DNA of 64,000 bases from Castanea sativa (taxonomy: Eukaryota > Streptophyta > Magnoliopsida > Fagales > Fagaceae), in assembly GCF_040712315.1 (NCBI RefSeq), contig NC_134015.1, positions 20,399,614 to 20,463,613 of the forward strand, written 5' to 3'. The position numbers and the translations under genes were made by a program. The notes under the pieces are model-generated. The model searched no databases. It saw only the letters and a program-made list of their open reading frames with translations, and was not told where the DNA came from. Positions 22,781 to 35,700 of the stretch are shown piece after piece. Position 1 is the first letter of the stretch; each line of letters begins with the position of its first letter.

Positions 22781-22866
22781 TCCTTGGTGCGGTGGTCACT
22801 CTACAAGTATAAATACTTGTGGGGTGTGAAGGGTAAGAGCTGGAGTTCAAGTCTCTAGGAGGGAGG

Positions 22867-22925
<59 letters not shown>

Positions 22926-22926
22926 C
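22781..22926 (+). mobile_element. tRNA-derived SINE
   Basis: The body tccttggtgcggtggtcact...gagttcaagtctctaggagg has an A-box-like stretch (22784-22798) and a B-box-like stretch (gagttcaagtctc, 22843-22855) with tRNA-like spacing. It ends in a (CA)n(TA)n tail. This matches a common plant SINE layout. It is not a functional tRNA, since no cloverleaf closes. Confidence 0.6.
22869..22924. repeat. (CA)n(TA)n microsatellite
   Basis: About 18 CA units followed by about 9 TA units, forming the tail of the SINE at 22781. Confidence 0.95.
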
Positions 22927-23588
22927 TTCTCAAGATATATGAATGAGTCTATAAATACTGCTCCTCATCCATTATGTACGTTAGATTTATTCTCTCTTTC
23001 AATGTTGGTGATTTCTACCCTAATGGGATTACTAACCACACTACAGGATCCAACAATGGTATCATAGCATTCTTGCTGCAATGTTGAGCATAACTAATGC
23101 TTTAGTATATAATATTTGCTGTAATAAAAATTTGAGAGGAAGCGAATTGTGAAGTGCGAGTGTGTGTCCTTGAAATGGTTTAGTCATATTGCACACCAAT
23201 GCACTTAAGGTAGCCTGAAACTAGAATTTTTCATCCCAAATTCAAATTTGTAAGTAGAAGTATAATAAATTTTTAATTGAGTGTTTTTTAAAATATTTTT
23301 TAAGTTTAAATTAGGGGAGTTAATACCATACTGTAGCAGCCGGTACCACTGGAATTTTTATTACCAGAGCTTAAACCGGTACAGAAACACTAATATTTAT
23401 TATCGGTTTAAATACTAGCTATATTGGATTTGTTTCAATCTTATTGGGACAAGTACCGAATTTCGACCAGTAAATAGATACCGAACCGGTGAGAAGATCT
23501 CACACAGAACATATTCTCTCTCTCCTCCTCACAGTTTCTAACTGGTGGTGAATGGCGGCACCAATGAACTGTTTGCGATCTTTGATGT

Positions 23589-23634
<46 letters not shown>

Positions 23635-24077
23635 TATAACTGGTGGTGAGATTTTGCAGAAGACTAGAAGATACTTGAAAAGTTAAAAAAAAAAAAAAAA
23701 AATTGAAAGTAGAAAAGGAAAAAATAACTTGTGAGAAAGAGATAAGATTTTATTAAAAACTGTGTGAAAGAGATTAAAAAGAACATGAGAAGTTGTAATC
23801 TAGGCTGGTAATGTGTGGATATGGATACTAAAGAAATGGAAAATTATATAAAAAATGGTGGGGAGAAACAACCAGGAAGAGTAAAATAGATTATGTTGGG
23901 CTTGGGTTTTTTTTTAAAGAAGTCTTGGGCTAATATATCAGTATGTATAGCATCCTTACAAAAAAAAAAGTTTGTATAGTATGGATTATAATAAAATGAA
24001 AATGAAAATAATTAATTCAATAATTACTAAAGAAAATAATAGTTTTATAAAAGTTTATTTTCTAGAGAAATATATGG
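22927..24077. other. intergenic DNA, no gene seen
   Basis: AT-rich, with a GA microsatellite at 23591-23632 and ggtaccg/accggt words at 23338-23490 that recall the CCGGTA-rich repeat at 40853-41469. The poly-A at 23685-23701 could mark a decayed retroposon end. No protein is recognised. Confidence 0.55.
23591..23632. repeat. (GA)n microsatellite
   Basis: About 21 GA units without interruption. Confidence 0.95.
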
Positions 24078-24851
24078 TGTGGGCGGACGAGAATCTGAGA
24101 ATAAGGGCAAGTGAGAGAGGTCCAATATTAGAAGAACAGACCTCGGAAGGCACTGATAGCAAGCTTTTGGAAAAGATAAAAACAACTCATCACAGGCATT
24201 GGAAGACTACAATGCCCAAGGACCTTGAGGATACTAGTGTGTCCTCGGAAGGGTCGAGAACTAGTTTTGAAGACCATAGGGCATAAACCGAGGAAGAGGA
24301 GGAAGATTTGTCGTCAAGCAAGGAAGTGAAGAATGCAGATAAAGCATCCATCACCTTTGCATTCAATACTCTAAACTCACTTAGCTGGCCGCATTAATGA
24401 GGAAATGGCCCCTGAACAATGTCATCATAGCTCATAGCTTGGTGTAAAAACCTTCCAGTGAAGTCCTAATGAGACAAGTATCAAGGGAAATGAACCCTAG
24501 CCCTCTAAGTAGAAGGCTAAGATACAACTTGGGAGACCATATAAGGCATAGAGGCCTCTGTGAAAAGGGGATGAAAAACATCTGAGAGCAAAGAGACATA
24601 GAAAATTGTGATTGTAATTCAAGAACAAGTGTAATTGGTATCTCGGACCAAACCCGAGGAACATAATACAAGCCATTCGAGGCTATCTTTAATCAATTCT
24701 CATGTCACATAATTATACTTAGCGTTAATCCTTTCAATTCTAGTTAGTCCAATCCATCTAAACAGGGATATAAAAGGTTGATTAGCATCTCACCTCTGCA
24801 AATTAATTGTGTGAGGAAAAAGGCAAGTTTGACTTATATTTGCCCGCCACA
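24078..24851. mobile_element. solo LTR, 774 bp
   Basis: The element begins TGTGGGCGGACGAG and ends ATTTGCCCGCCACA. Besides the TG...CA rule, the ends share the longer inverted pair TGTGGGCGG / CCGCCACA. The exact 5-bp duplication tatgg lies at 24073-24077 and 24852-24856. Inside are ctcggaccaaacccgagg-like LTR text and a short open frame (23972-24286) that is only read-through. No gag-pol is present. Confidence 0.85.
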
Positions 24852-24856
24852 TATGG

Positions 24857-27253
24857 TATATAATTATATATTATTTAAATAATATATTTCATATGTCAAT
24901 GAAAATAACTATTGTTACATTTAATTTAAATAATATATATTTATTAAAATAGCAGTAATCCTGAAACGATACATTGATATTAATCGATGTTGAAACATTT
25001 TGTTTCCTTAGCCAAGTCTCCGCTACAAAATTGACTCCCTTAGTTTAAATACACGAATCTACATGTAAACTTAGTTCAAAATGAGAGATGAAATTATATT
25101 TGGCATAAATTGAAGCCCTTTTAAAATATAAAAATACTTGGCATGAAATTAGTGGGAATTTAAACCAACAAATATAACATAAATTTTAATGAGCATAAAA
25201 TTATGTTTATTATAATTTATTTGTTGAAAAAATTATAATTCCTGAAATTTGTGAGAATTTAAATAATAATACTTATGTATAAACGTAACAAACATACATT
25301 GTTGAACCTAGTACGTTTTGAAAAATCATAATGATTTCTACCAAAAAAAAAATCATAATGATTACAAAAAATATATATCTATATCAGGAATGAACATAAT
25401 AATCATTATGTAAATGAGTTGCCCATATGGGCGCCTATTTGGGCCCCCCTATGAGCCCAAATGTCAACAATTTGAATATTGGTATTGGTATTTTTATTGG
25501 AATATTATTAAATTATATTGATAGAATTCATTATGATTTTAGCTATTAACAAATTAATGATTTTTACATGTTTTTAATCATGAATCATACATAGATGTAT
25601 CCTAATTTTGAAAAAGATTAAATAAATAAATTTGCAAATAAAAGTATACTTTGCAATGCATGGATAGATTAATAGCAATTGTGCCTTCAAATGAGTATTT
25701 AATAACCTTTCAGTTGCATGTAAAGTTATTTTATACCATATTTCTTGTTTGAGAATGGTTTAGAAATATAGCTCAAAATAAATTAAAACAGCACTGGGAT
25801 CCCTTGTAACAAACTATAGGAAATGGACAAAATTACAGCAGCTCAAGAACATAGAAACTTTCCTCCAAGATAGCTTATAAGATGAGTTTCGTTATATTTG
25901 ATTCATCTTTATGCCTAAACTTTTCATGAAGTTGATATATTTCCTTAATAATAAGAAGGACAAAAAATAGGCTTGACCTTTCGGAAATTAAAAAAGTTTT
26001 ATTTCAACACCTCCCACCCCCTGAAAATAAAAATAAAATTGCATTTGAATATCATGAGAAATAGTTTTGATTTACGCTTGTGCTTAATAATTTGTAGTTC
26101 AATAGTAATAAACACAATTCTCCAATTATCCTGTGATTATGAATTGAATAGTATGTGCATGTGTGTGTATTATCTTTATACTTGTTAATTTTTTAATTAG
26201 AAATTTAAATTACATACATTTTGAATGCAATATTCTTTTTACTTTTTTTAATATATAAAACATTGGAAAAATTAAGAATGGAAAAAAAATACACACATAA
26301 ACTCGTATAATTTATGGACCCTAAATGTAATAATAATAATAATAATAATAACATTAACACCAACAACACCACCACCACCACTAATAACAATAACAATTGT
26401 TTCTCAAAAAAAAAAAAAAAAGCAATAACAATAACAGCAATTATAAAGCCAAAAACTAAGATTATATTTTTAAAATTTTATAACTTGACAGTTAAAATTT
26501 GGGAGGTAGGATTTGAACCTTAGATAACTCCATTGGAAAAATTAGAAACTGATAACCAATTGAATTACAAGGTTTTTTGCATAATAACAATATTTTTAAT
26601 AAACATAAACATAATTAATATTTTTGTTGTAAAAATTATTCTAGCTTAACTTTATGAGAATTAAAATAATGATTAAATTTATAAATATAACAAAATAAAT
26701 CATTAGATGCTTTACACCATATGTATGTTGAAAAAATATATCATAACACAATACTAAAAACTCAAGAATAAACGTAATAGTATTGTGTATATTTTGGTAT
26801 TCTTCAAAAAACATGTCATATTTTGATTTAAGACAGTATTGTATAGAGTTCTGTTTAGGCTCTTGCTACCTTTTTTCCAAAGGTATGGACCAAGATAAAT
26901 TTATTATTATTATTATTATTAGTATTGGGTGAGAAATATCTAGTGGACCAAGAGTATTAATACTTTTTATATATAGGGTTTGATTCAAGTTAAACTATTT
27001 TACATAACTTAGTATTTCTTTATTGGGTGCGAATTTTAATAAATTCACCATTGGATTAGATTCCCTTATTATACTCTATATGCTTGCAAAATTTCAAGAT
27101 AATCTAAGATCAATAATTACGTCATCATTTAAGTTTTTAAATTTCAAGTTTTTATATATAAAATTGTGCATAAAAGAAGATTTAACAATGGAAATATTTA
27201 CCATTCTCAAAATTCAGTGTCTTTTATCAACAATGACCTTGTTTTAGTAAATA
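24857..27253. other. AT-rich intergenic DNA, no gene seen
   Basis: Very AT-rich, with (AAT)n/(AAC)n simple repeats near 26328-26395 and an ATT run near 26900-26922. The leucine- or asparagine-rich open frames at 26205-26523 are translations of these simple repeats. No host gene, RNA gene or clear transposon end was recognised. Confidence 0.6.
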
Positions 27254-28030
27254 CTAGCTTGTAATCTCATGCATATGCATGGATACACTTAAAGATATAT
27301 AATAAAATTCATAATATAATTCCTATATGTATAATTTAAATACTATTAATAGTCATTTTTATCTTTTGTTAACTCTTTAAAAAATTTTGTAAGGATATTA
27401 TTAGGTATAAAATATAAATTTTCTATTTTTTAAAATTATTGTGAAGCACTTTTTTATTTTTTTTATTTTAACAATTCATTTATTTTATATTCTTTGGTTT
27501 TTGTACTTAATAACTCACTTGGATGAATATTTATGATGTGGTCCAACATTTGATTCTAAAATTAAGAAATAAAACTCTTTAAGAATAAATAATTTAGGAC
27601 ACATGGCACAAAAGAATTCTAATTTGAGTTTCTCTCAACTTCACCTATTATTATTACAAGCTTGTAACTCCATGCATATGCATGGATACATTTAAAGATA
27701 TACAATAAAATGTATAATATAATTCATATATATATAATTTAAATACAATTGATAGTCATTTTTATATTTTGTTAACTCTTTAAAAAAATTTTGTAAGGAT
27801 ATTATTAGGTATAAAATGTAAATTGTCCATTTTTTTTATTGTTAAACACTTTTTTTTAAAAAAAAATTTTATAATTCATTTATTCTAGACTCTTTGATTT
27901 TTGTACTTAATAACTCACTTGAATGAATATTTATGATGTGGTCCTACATTTGATTCTAAAATCAAGAAATAAAACTCTTTAAGAGGTTGATTTAATTTTA
28001 ATTTGAGTTTATCTCAGTTTCACCTATATA
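27254..28030 (-). mobile_element. two tandem Helitron-like copies (period 403 bp)
   Basis: On the minus strand the terminus reads ccatgcatatgcatgagatt...acaagCTAGT. A palindromic hairpin (atgcatatgcat) is followed by CTAG and a T, the shape of a Helitron 3' end. The unit starting cttgtaatctcatgcatatg at 27258 recurs at 27661 (cttgtaactccatgcatatg) and stays similar for about 370 bp, including ttgtaaggatattattaggt. Both units end near an AT-rich tail that would be the Helitron 5' end (minus: tatataggtgaaactgagat). There is no coding, so they are non-autonomous. Confidence 0.5.
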
Positions 28031-28346
28031 TATATATATATATATATTACATATACAATATCAATTCATAATTATTGTCTGCGAAATTCTACTAAATATA
28101 ACACAAAATAAAACAATAAATTGGTCAAATAGTATCTCTTAAATTGAAAGGGTATGAGTGTATGGAATCATTCAGCACAATTATAGTTTGTTACATTCAA
28201 TATCTTTATATACAAAATATTTGAATAAAAAATATGCTAATTAGTTCAGTGAAAAAAACAAAAGCAAAAATCTAAACAATTTAATTTGTATGAAAAACTA
28301 ACAAAAGCAAAATTCAATTTTGATTCTAATTGAATTTTCTCTAACC

Positions 28347-28382
<36 letters not shown>

Positions 28383-28719
28383 CATAGTCATGGTGTATTA
28401 CATAAATGACTTATAAATTTGAATTGTTTTTAATTATATGATTATGTTTTTTTATGGTTTATTTATATTGGATTATTCGTTTTCTACACTAGATTAACTT
28501 ATTTAGTACAAAAATTAAAAAATTTAGATTAGTTGAGACACGTGGCATAAAATTAAACTCTAATTGAAACCCAATTTTTACATTGAATTAACTCACTTGG
28601 CACAAAAATTTAAAATTTAGATTAGATGAGACACGTGGCACAAAATTAGATTCTAATTGAATTCTAATTTGAAATCTAATTAGATTTTCTCTCAGCTTTA
28701 CTTATTATTATTGTTATTA

Positions 28720-28786
<67 letters not shown>

Positions 28787-29749
28787 TTATGCATTTAAGT
28801 CATTTTGATCAAATCCTTTATTTTAAGTGCCATGATTACCTAATATGATTTGAATTTTAAGTTTTTAGCCTTTAGTCAATTAAGAGTTTTCAAAACATGT
28901 AAAATGATAATTTTGTCCTTGGACATTAATATTCTTAAAAAATTGGGATTTTGATGGTTGTGGAATAGGATGTCTACACACCTATAGTTGTCCTAATTTT
29001 AGATCGTAGTAGAGCTACTCTTAACCACAACCTACACCAGAAGTGATCAGTAAATGAGAGTGAATATCCATCCCGACATCCAGGACACTTGTTATTGTGT
29101 ACCAAATTTCCACACTAGTAACAAAAAGCATAATTGCTTGTACTAGATACACCAATTGGAACTTACAAATATTGCGTGTACACAAAAGTGTGACCCTTAA
29201 TTGTCACCACATTTCCCGTATCAAATATGAATGACTTTTTTGGAAGCAACCTTGTATTGGTCCATCTTAAGCATAAACCCAAGAGTAAACTACTAACTAC
29301 ATGGTTAGGGTGGAGAGAGGACTCACCACTTGGTTATATGTCTAAGAACCGCCTTTTACTCCTTTGCAAAGGTCAAACTTAAGTCCAAAGTTATGGTACG
29401 AGTTTGGGAATGTGTTATGCACTCAAACTTGTTTGATCCAATGGATTAGCCTCCATTAGTTTGTTGTTGTTGTTGTAGTTGTTTTTTTTTTTTTTTTTGA
29501 GAATTAGTTTATTGTATTTAGATAAGAAAAATACTAAAGTGGATTCCTATCCTTATCATAAAAGTATTAAATAAATGAATATATAAGGAAAGATACTCCC
29601 AAACATAAAGGGAAAAAAATTTATAATCATAATTATTTATCCACTTAAAAGGAAAAAAAAAGGGAGAAAAAGAAAAACCAATAAAAAGAACCAACAACCA
29701 AAAAATAGCAAATATCAGTGGCTGGGAAGTGACACAAAACCTCCAAAAA
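28031..29749. other. upstream region of the plastid-protein gene
   Basis: Contains (TA)n runs (28350-28380 and 28725-28784) and two similar phrases, tgagacacgtggcaYaaaatta near 28534 and 28628, which look like further Helitron-type remnants. A poly-T lies at 29482-29499. The last 100 bp before the ATG are A-rich without a clear TATA box. Confidence 0.5.
28725..28784. repeat. (TA)n microsatellite
   Basis: About 30 TA units, preceded by an ATT-rich stretch. Confidence 0.95.
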
Positions 29750-32700
29750 ATGGCTTCTTCTCTTCATCTTCTCATCCAAGTCCAACCTCTCCCCAATTTC
29801 CCTTCCATCACTGCTCCTCTCTTTCCCCAAAAACCCTTCCATATCCCTTCCCTGACCTCTCTCAAACCCTCCAACAAACCCCTTTTCTCTAAACCCCTCA
29901 CAGTCCCATTTGCTCTCACTGAATCTTCAGACTCTCCAAACTCACTTCAACCCAACAATAGTGCTCAGTCCCTCCTTCAACAACTTGCAGTAAGCAACAC
30001 GTTTCCACACCCATAATTTCAAACACCCCACATTTCTGTTTTCACTTTCGTTTTTTTTTTTTTTCAAATTTGGCGCCATATATTTTGTTATTAATTTAAT
30101 TTTACTTAATTGTTATTGTTTTTTCTTTGTTGGGTTTGTGTAGAATAGCTTTGATCTTCCGCAGGACTATTTTTCACAGCTTCCAAGTGATCTTCGTATA
30201 GATGTAAGCAAAGTTTGTAACTTTGGTTTTATTCAATTCTGTGTTGTTATTTATGTGATTTGATATTGTGGTTTTTTTTTTTTTTGGGTTGGTGAGTGTT
30301 TTGGTTAATGTTTGTTTTTTTGGTGAAGCTGAATGATGCGGCTTTTGACCTTTCGAATGGGCCGGTAATTGATGAGGTTAGTCATTTTTATTGCTTCAAA
30401 AACTGTTTATAACTGAACCAGTCTTGAGTAATGAGTACTGAGTAGGCTATAGGCAGTCACTGTATATCAAATTTGTAACCTCAATATCATACTTATGTTC
30501 ATTTTGCAAAACATGACTCATGTTGGTGGAATTTGTGTAATACAATGTTAAATGGGTGGGCTATTGTGATCCTACGAGTATGAATTGGTCTTGGTTTCTC
30601 ATTGTGTATAGATGGGTGCTACTATCACGTTGCATGATCCTTATTGTGCACACATGAATTTTAGCTAAGAGGAGTCATATTGAACACATGAATATGAGAT
30701 GTTTTTTTTAGTCCATTGAACTTCAACCTTCAATTATGGATTTTCCATTTCTGTAGTTGGAGTCATATTGAACACATGAATATGAGAGAATCTGATTTTC
30801 GACGTTTTTGTTAGTCCGTTGAACTTCAACTTTCAATCATGGATTTTCCATTTCTGTAGTTGGAGTCATATTGAACACATGAATATGAGAGAATCTAATT
30901 TTCAATGTTTCTGTTACTCCATTGAACTTCAACCTTTAATCATGGATTTTCCATTTCTGTAGTGCCTAAATCTTGTTACTTATTGAAAAAAAAAAATCTT
31001 GTTGATATTCAACTAACATAAAAGCTCATACTGTCTTTCTCTCTCTCTCTCCTTCTCTTTAATTGAATGATAAAGACCACTCAGTAATCTTGTGTCTGCA
31101 TCTTGAACTATGGTTTGGATATCTCTCACTACGTTATGCAGGGCATGTTATTCCTGATCATTGTAACTACACCACCTGTTATATAGACATAGCAATTAAA
31201 TTTAAGACATTTTTTAGAAATTACTGTAGAAATTACTTCTGCATTTCATTTCAGTGTGGTCAAGTTCTGGGAGATACATTGTTAAATCTCTCTCAAGCGT
31301 GGGAACTTGCTGACACATCAACTTCCCATAGTTTAGCAAGCAAGCTCCCTGGGTTGGAGGAGTCTTTGACAGACAATGCCAAATCAGGCAAGATTATATG
31401 TAAAATCAATGCCTAGAGATACATCCTTAAGAGTTTATTTCCAAAGCTTATTTCCATCTTTTAGCTGGTTTAGCACTTGGCAAGCGGTTGGTGTCTGCTG
31501 GAAGGAGGTTCCAGTCCATGGGGCAGTATGGTCAAGGTGAACTACAGAAGGTATCTTATGTCACATTAAAGTAGTTTTTGTTATTGCTATTATAGTCATC
31601 ATATAAAATTTTGTCCTTGCATCTCCAGATCCTTGGTCTAAAACTTCAATCTGAATTCTGCAACTATGTAGACATGTTAACAGATGCTAACTGGCTTTTA
31701 TGCTATTGAAAATGCTGGAAGTTAGACATGCTCTGATCCTTTAAGGCTACTTCTTCTCCAAGACTGTCTCTATGTTTCACAAGTGCTTTCAGTTTGTGCA
31801 AAGTCAATCAAATCCTGATATATATTAACTTTGCAAGTCATAGATCCCTTTTCTCCTCACTTCACCCAATGTACTAGTCATTATTTTAAATTTTAAGGAA
31901 CGATCTCTCTCTCTCTTGTAAATGTATATAACTTGCTGTTATGTATCTCTAAAGTAGCAGTATTGTTGGATACTGTTCAACCATTATAGATTGCAAAAGT
32001 AATGATTACAACTGGAAGGCTTCTTTCTGCAAGTTCAGTATCTACAGCAGCTGAAGAACAATCAAAGAAGGAAACCAGGATGTTTAAGGTAGATGAATAC
32101 TCTGCACTTGTTGAATATTCTGCAAACAGATGCACTTGATGTGGAATATTAAACAAGCAATGTTCATGTCAACCACAGTTTGGGGAACTTCAGGTTGAAT
32201 TTACGTCAGATAAAGCCTACATTGGTGCTGCAATTGGCTTTGCTTTTGGGTAACTATCCTGTTTTTAACTGTGAGTTTCTTATCTACTGTCATTTTTAAC
32301 AAAGAGGCCTAACAGAAAAGTATTTCTTTTAATTATCTTGAAAATTTAAAATGTAGGATTCTTTCATGGCAACTAGGTCAGGGTGTTCAAAGCATTCCAG
32401 AGAGTTCATTGCAGTATGCAAATGATAATGCTTTGCTGTTGGCTAAGGTGATTGCAAAAAATGTATTTTGATTGTTATCTGACCTTTTTTCCTCTTATAA
32501 CTCATTACAGCATTACATGTAAAACTTTTGGATGCAGTCTCTGAGGGGAGCTCTTCTTGCAATCTGCTACTCATCGGCAGTTCTGTCTGCTTTTAGTACT
32601 GTGGGACTTGTCTTACTTGGAAGACAACTGGACTCAAAGGAATAGTGAGTTCTTGGCTTTGCCTGTAAATTCTTTCACCTGTACCATGTTAGTTAATGAG

Positions 32701-35700
32701 ACTCAATAAAAAGGATGATGTGAAAAAACTAAAATTACTGTTGTGCTGTGGCAATGATTTAATGCAGTAAAAATTATTAAATTACAGTACCAGACTTGTG
32801 TCATCTAGTTCCAATTTCCTAGGAAAACCATACTTGACTGACTTGTAGAATTCTTTTGTTTTATGATTTTGTTTTGTTTTGTTTATTTTTGTTTTTGTGT
32901 TTCCGCAATGGAGAAATGCATTATTCTAGCTTCCTAGGCATGAGGATTAACTGCTTAGCTCGTCAGGGATGAAAAGCCCTTGGATTACCCGGTAATTGGT
33001 CCTGGCGGGTGGGTTTAGTTGCCTTTAGGAGTTTGATTAACAGTGAGGATTGTTGTACAGTATGTTCTGTCACGTGCCACTAATCTGAGTGAAGTTCTCC
33101 TATGTCATCCAAAAAAGAAAAAAAGAAACACATTATTCTAAAATGCTACGGTTGCATGATTCTTCTATACAGCTACAAATCACAACTTTAACAATCATTT
33201 GGTCCAGTCAAGGTATGTTTATGTAATTTTAAGTTAACAATAAGAGCTCTCTGTGAGCTCAATTTGATTTGTATATTTGTTTGTATCAAACCTTCAGGAA
33301 TAGAGATGGTTAGGGAATTGATATATGTATTGGAATTGACATTTACTATGTAAAATCAACTTATTGTTTATATAGTTGTTTCTTTAGTCTAGAATCAGCC
33401 TCTCCAATAAATTGGGAGTAAGGCTGCCTGCCATGACTTTCCTAGACCCCGCAAAAGTGGGAGCTTTGTGCAATGGGTACGCCATTTTTTTTATTTTTTT
33501 TTTAAAATTTTTAAAATTTTTAATTTTTTAAATATTTTATAGTTGTATCTTCGGTCTAATGAGGCTGGAGACTTAAAAAGAATAAACTGAAAGCAAGAAG
33601 AAGAAATTTAATAGTGATTAATCTCTGTAATACACTATTAAGGTAATATTAAGTCATAGATGGTTCCTCTAGAATTGTATTTGGGTCTGACAGGTGTCCT
33701 TAATACAGAAATCATTGCTGTATTTAGTGCTAGAGCCTTGAAAAATAATAAAACGTCTGAAAAAAAATCTTTGCAGTACACTATAAAGTGATCATTTTGT
33801 TTCATTAAGCTATAGGTACTCCTAGATAGGATCTGTCAGGTATGTTTATAGTAGGGGCCATTCAAACAATAAGCGATAACTAATTGGGTTGTGGCTCAGG
33901 TGGAATAGAAATTGGGTGGGGTTGGAATGGGTTCATCTGGGGTTTGTGTGGCTATATTTTTCTTATGAACTACCAAAGTAAGAAAATTGTGATTGGGCCT
34001 TAGAGATGGTAAAATTTAAGCATTCTACTTGTTTTGAACAAAAAGCTAAACTTCATGTAACTGTATTTCCTTTTAGAGTCTAACATAAATATGTTAGAAC
34101 TTAGAACCTGTGTTGCCATGTAATTTTATTTATTTATTTGGGCAAAGTAAACTTTACCTTTCTGGAGTTGGTCTTTGATACTCCCCTCAAATTTGGATTG
34201 GGTTTTACATTAAAATGAAACATCAAAGATTCTATGTGGGGTAGATTAAAAGTCACATTTGACAAGCACATGACATAACATTAACCAATCATGTTAACCA
34301 CAACACTTAAAAAAAAAAAAAATCTAATTTTATACAATGAAAACAGATCTTTCAGTTAATGAGAATTTGAGGTTACCCCATGTGATGCAATATTACATTA
34401 TACTTTCACTTATGTTTTTCCTCATGACTTCATCAACGTGAGGAATTTAATAGAATTTTTGTTTTTATTGTAGTTATGTACATTTATTCTATCTTACACT
34501 CTCATATTAATTAACCCATGAATTGCATGGGTATTTCCAGTTTTCTTAATTTCTTACTGACAACATATCATTCAATCATCCAAAACCAACTGTTTTTTAC
34601 TTGGAATCTCATAATGTAGGGTTGATCTAGTAATTTACCAACAGATTCTGTTCTTCCTCTCTTCATTACCTAATTGGAGCTGCAAAATTTACACCTTGAA
34701 AATTGTATGCTAACACCATACTCTAGCCATTTAGAAAATTCATACAAATCTTTCTCAGTTTCCACGCTAAGAACATAATGAGAGTGATACTGATTTGCCA
34801 TTTTTCATCTTTTAGTTTCAAGTTCAATTGTTTTAACATCCTTAATGCTTTCTTTGTGAGGGCATCAAGAAGCAAGCCATATAAATATAACACTGCCAAT
34901 CAACCTCATCTCTGTTACCTAAATCATCACCAAGAGTTTAAAATTTGAAATAAGGGCACGAAGAGACTTGGAGACATGGTAGAAAGGAAGAGCAAAAGGC
35001 TTAATGCAGTGGCATCATCTTTTCCTACTCCCTCATTAACATAGTGTATTACCATTATGCTATTCATTGTTGCGTATACATGTGTGAGTGAAATCGCACA
35101 TGGAATAATAATAATAATAAGAAACAACAACAACAACAACAACAACAATAACAATAACAACAACAACAATAACAATAACAGCAACAACAACAATAACAAG
35201 ACTGAGTAATATAATTGGGCCAATGCTCATAAGCTTAAGCTTTTGGGTTATATTATATTAACTACTCAATTGAAGTTTCCCCAAGATGTTATCTCCCTAA
35301 CAAGTGGTACAAGAGCCCATGGTGATGTGTGGGAAGGTGTTAAGGGTCCCTTTCGTAGTTGGAGCAAGGACAGGGCAAGCCTGCAAAGCCCACACAAGTA
35401 TTTTTGGAAAAAGGTTCAACAAAGGAGTATTGCTAATGGTGGTAGTTTGCTGGTTGGTTTCCATGGATGAACGTGTGTGGTTGACTTGTGGTTCCCGTGG
35501 ATGGTGTATAGTGTATACACGTGTGGATAAAGTGCCACATGAATAATGATAAGTGAGTAGTTAATATAACATAGTTAGGCCAAAACTCATAAGTTTAAGC
35601 TTTTGGGTTAAGCGGTGTCCCTATATGTTATATTAACTACTCAATTGGAGTCTTCCCAAGGTGTTATCTTCCCAACATACATACATCATAGAATGTACTT

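Noticed and set aside
22781..22860. A functional tRNA gene.
   Set aside because: A- and B-box-like text is present, but arms do not close into a cloverleaf and a (CA)n tail follows directly, so a SINE is the better reading.
26205..26523. Leucine-rich and asparagine-rich small frames.
   Set aside because: Both translate an AAT/AAC/ACC simple repeat.
29645..29842. A minus-strand 65-codon frame over the start of the plastid-protein gene.
   Set aside because: It lies antisense to exon 1 and a poly-A leader and has no domain.
34927..35223. A leucine-rich minus-strand membrane peptide.
   Set aside because: It is the translation of an AAT/AAC microsatellite in intron 9.
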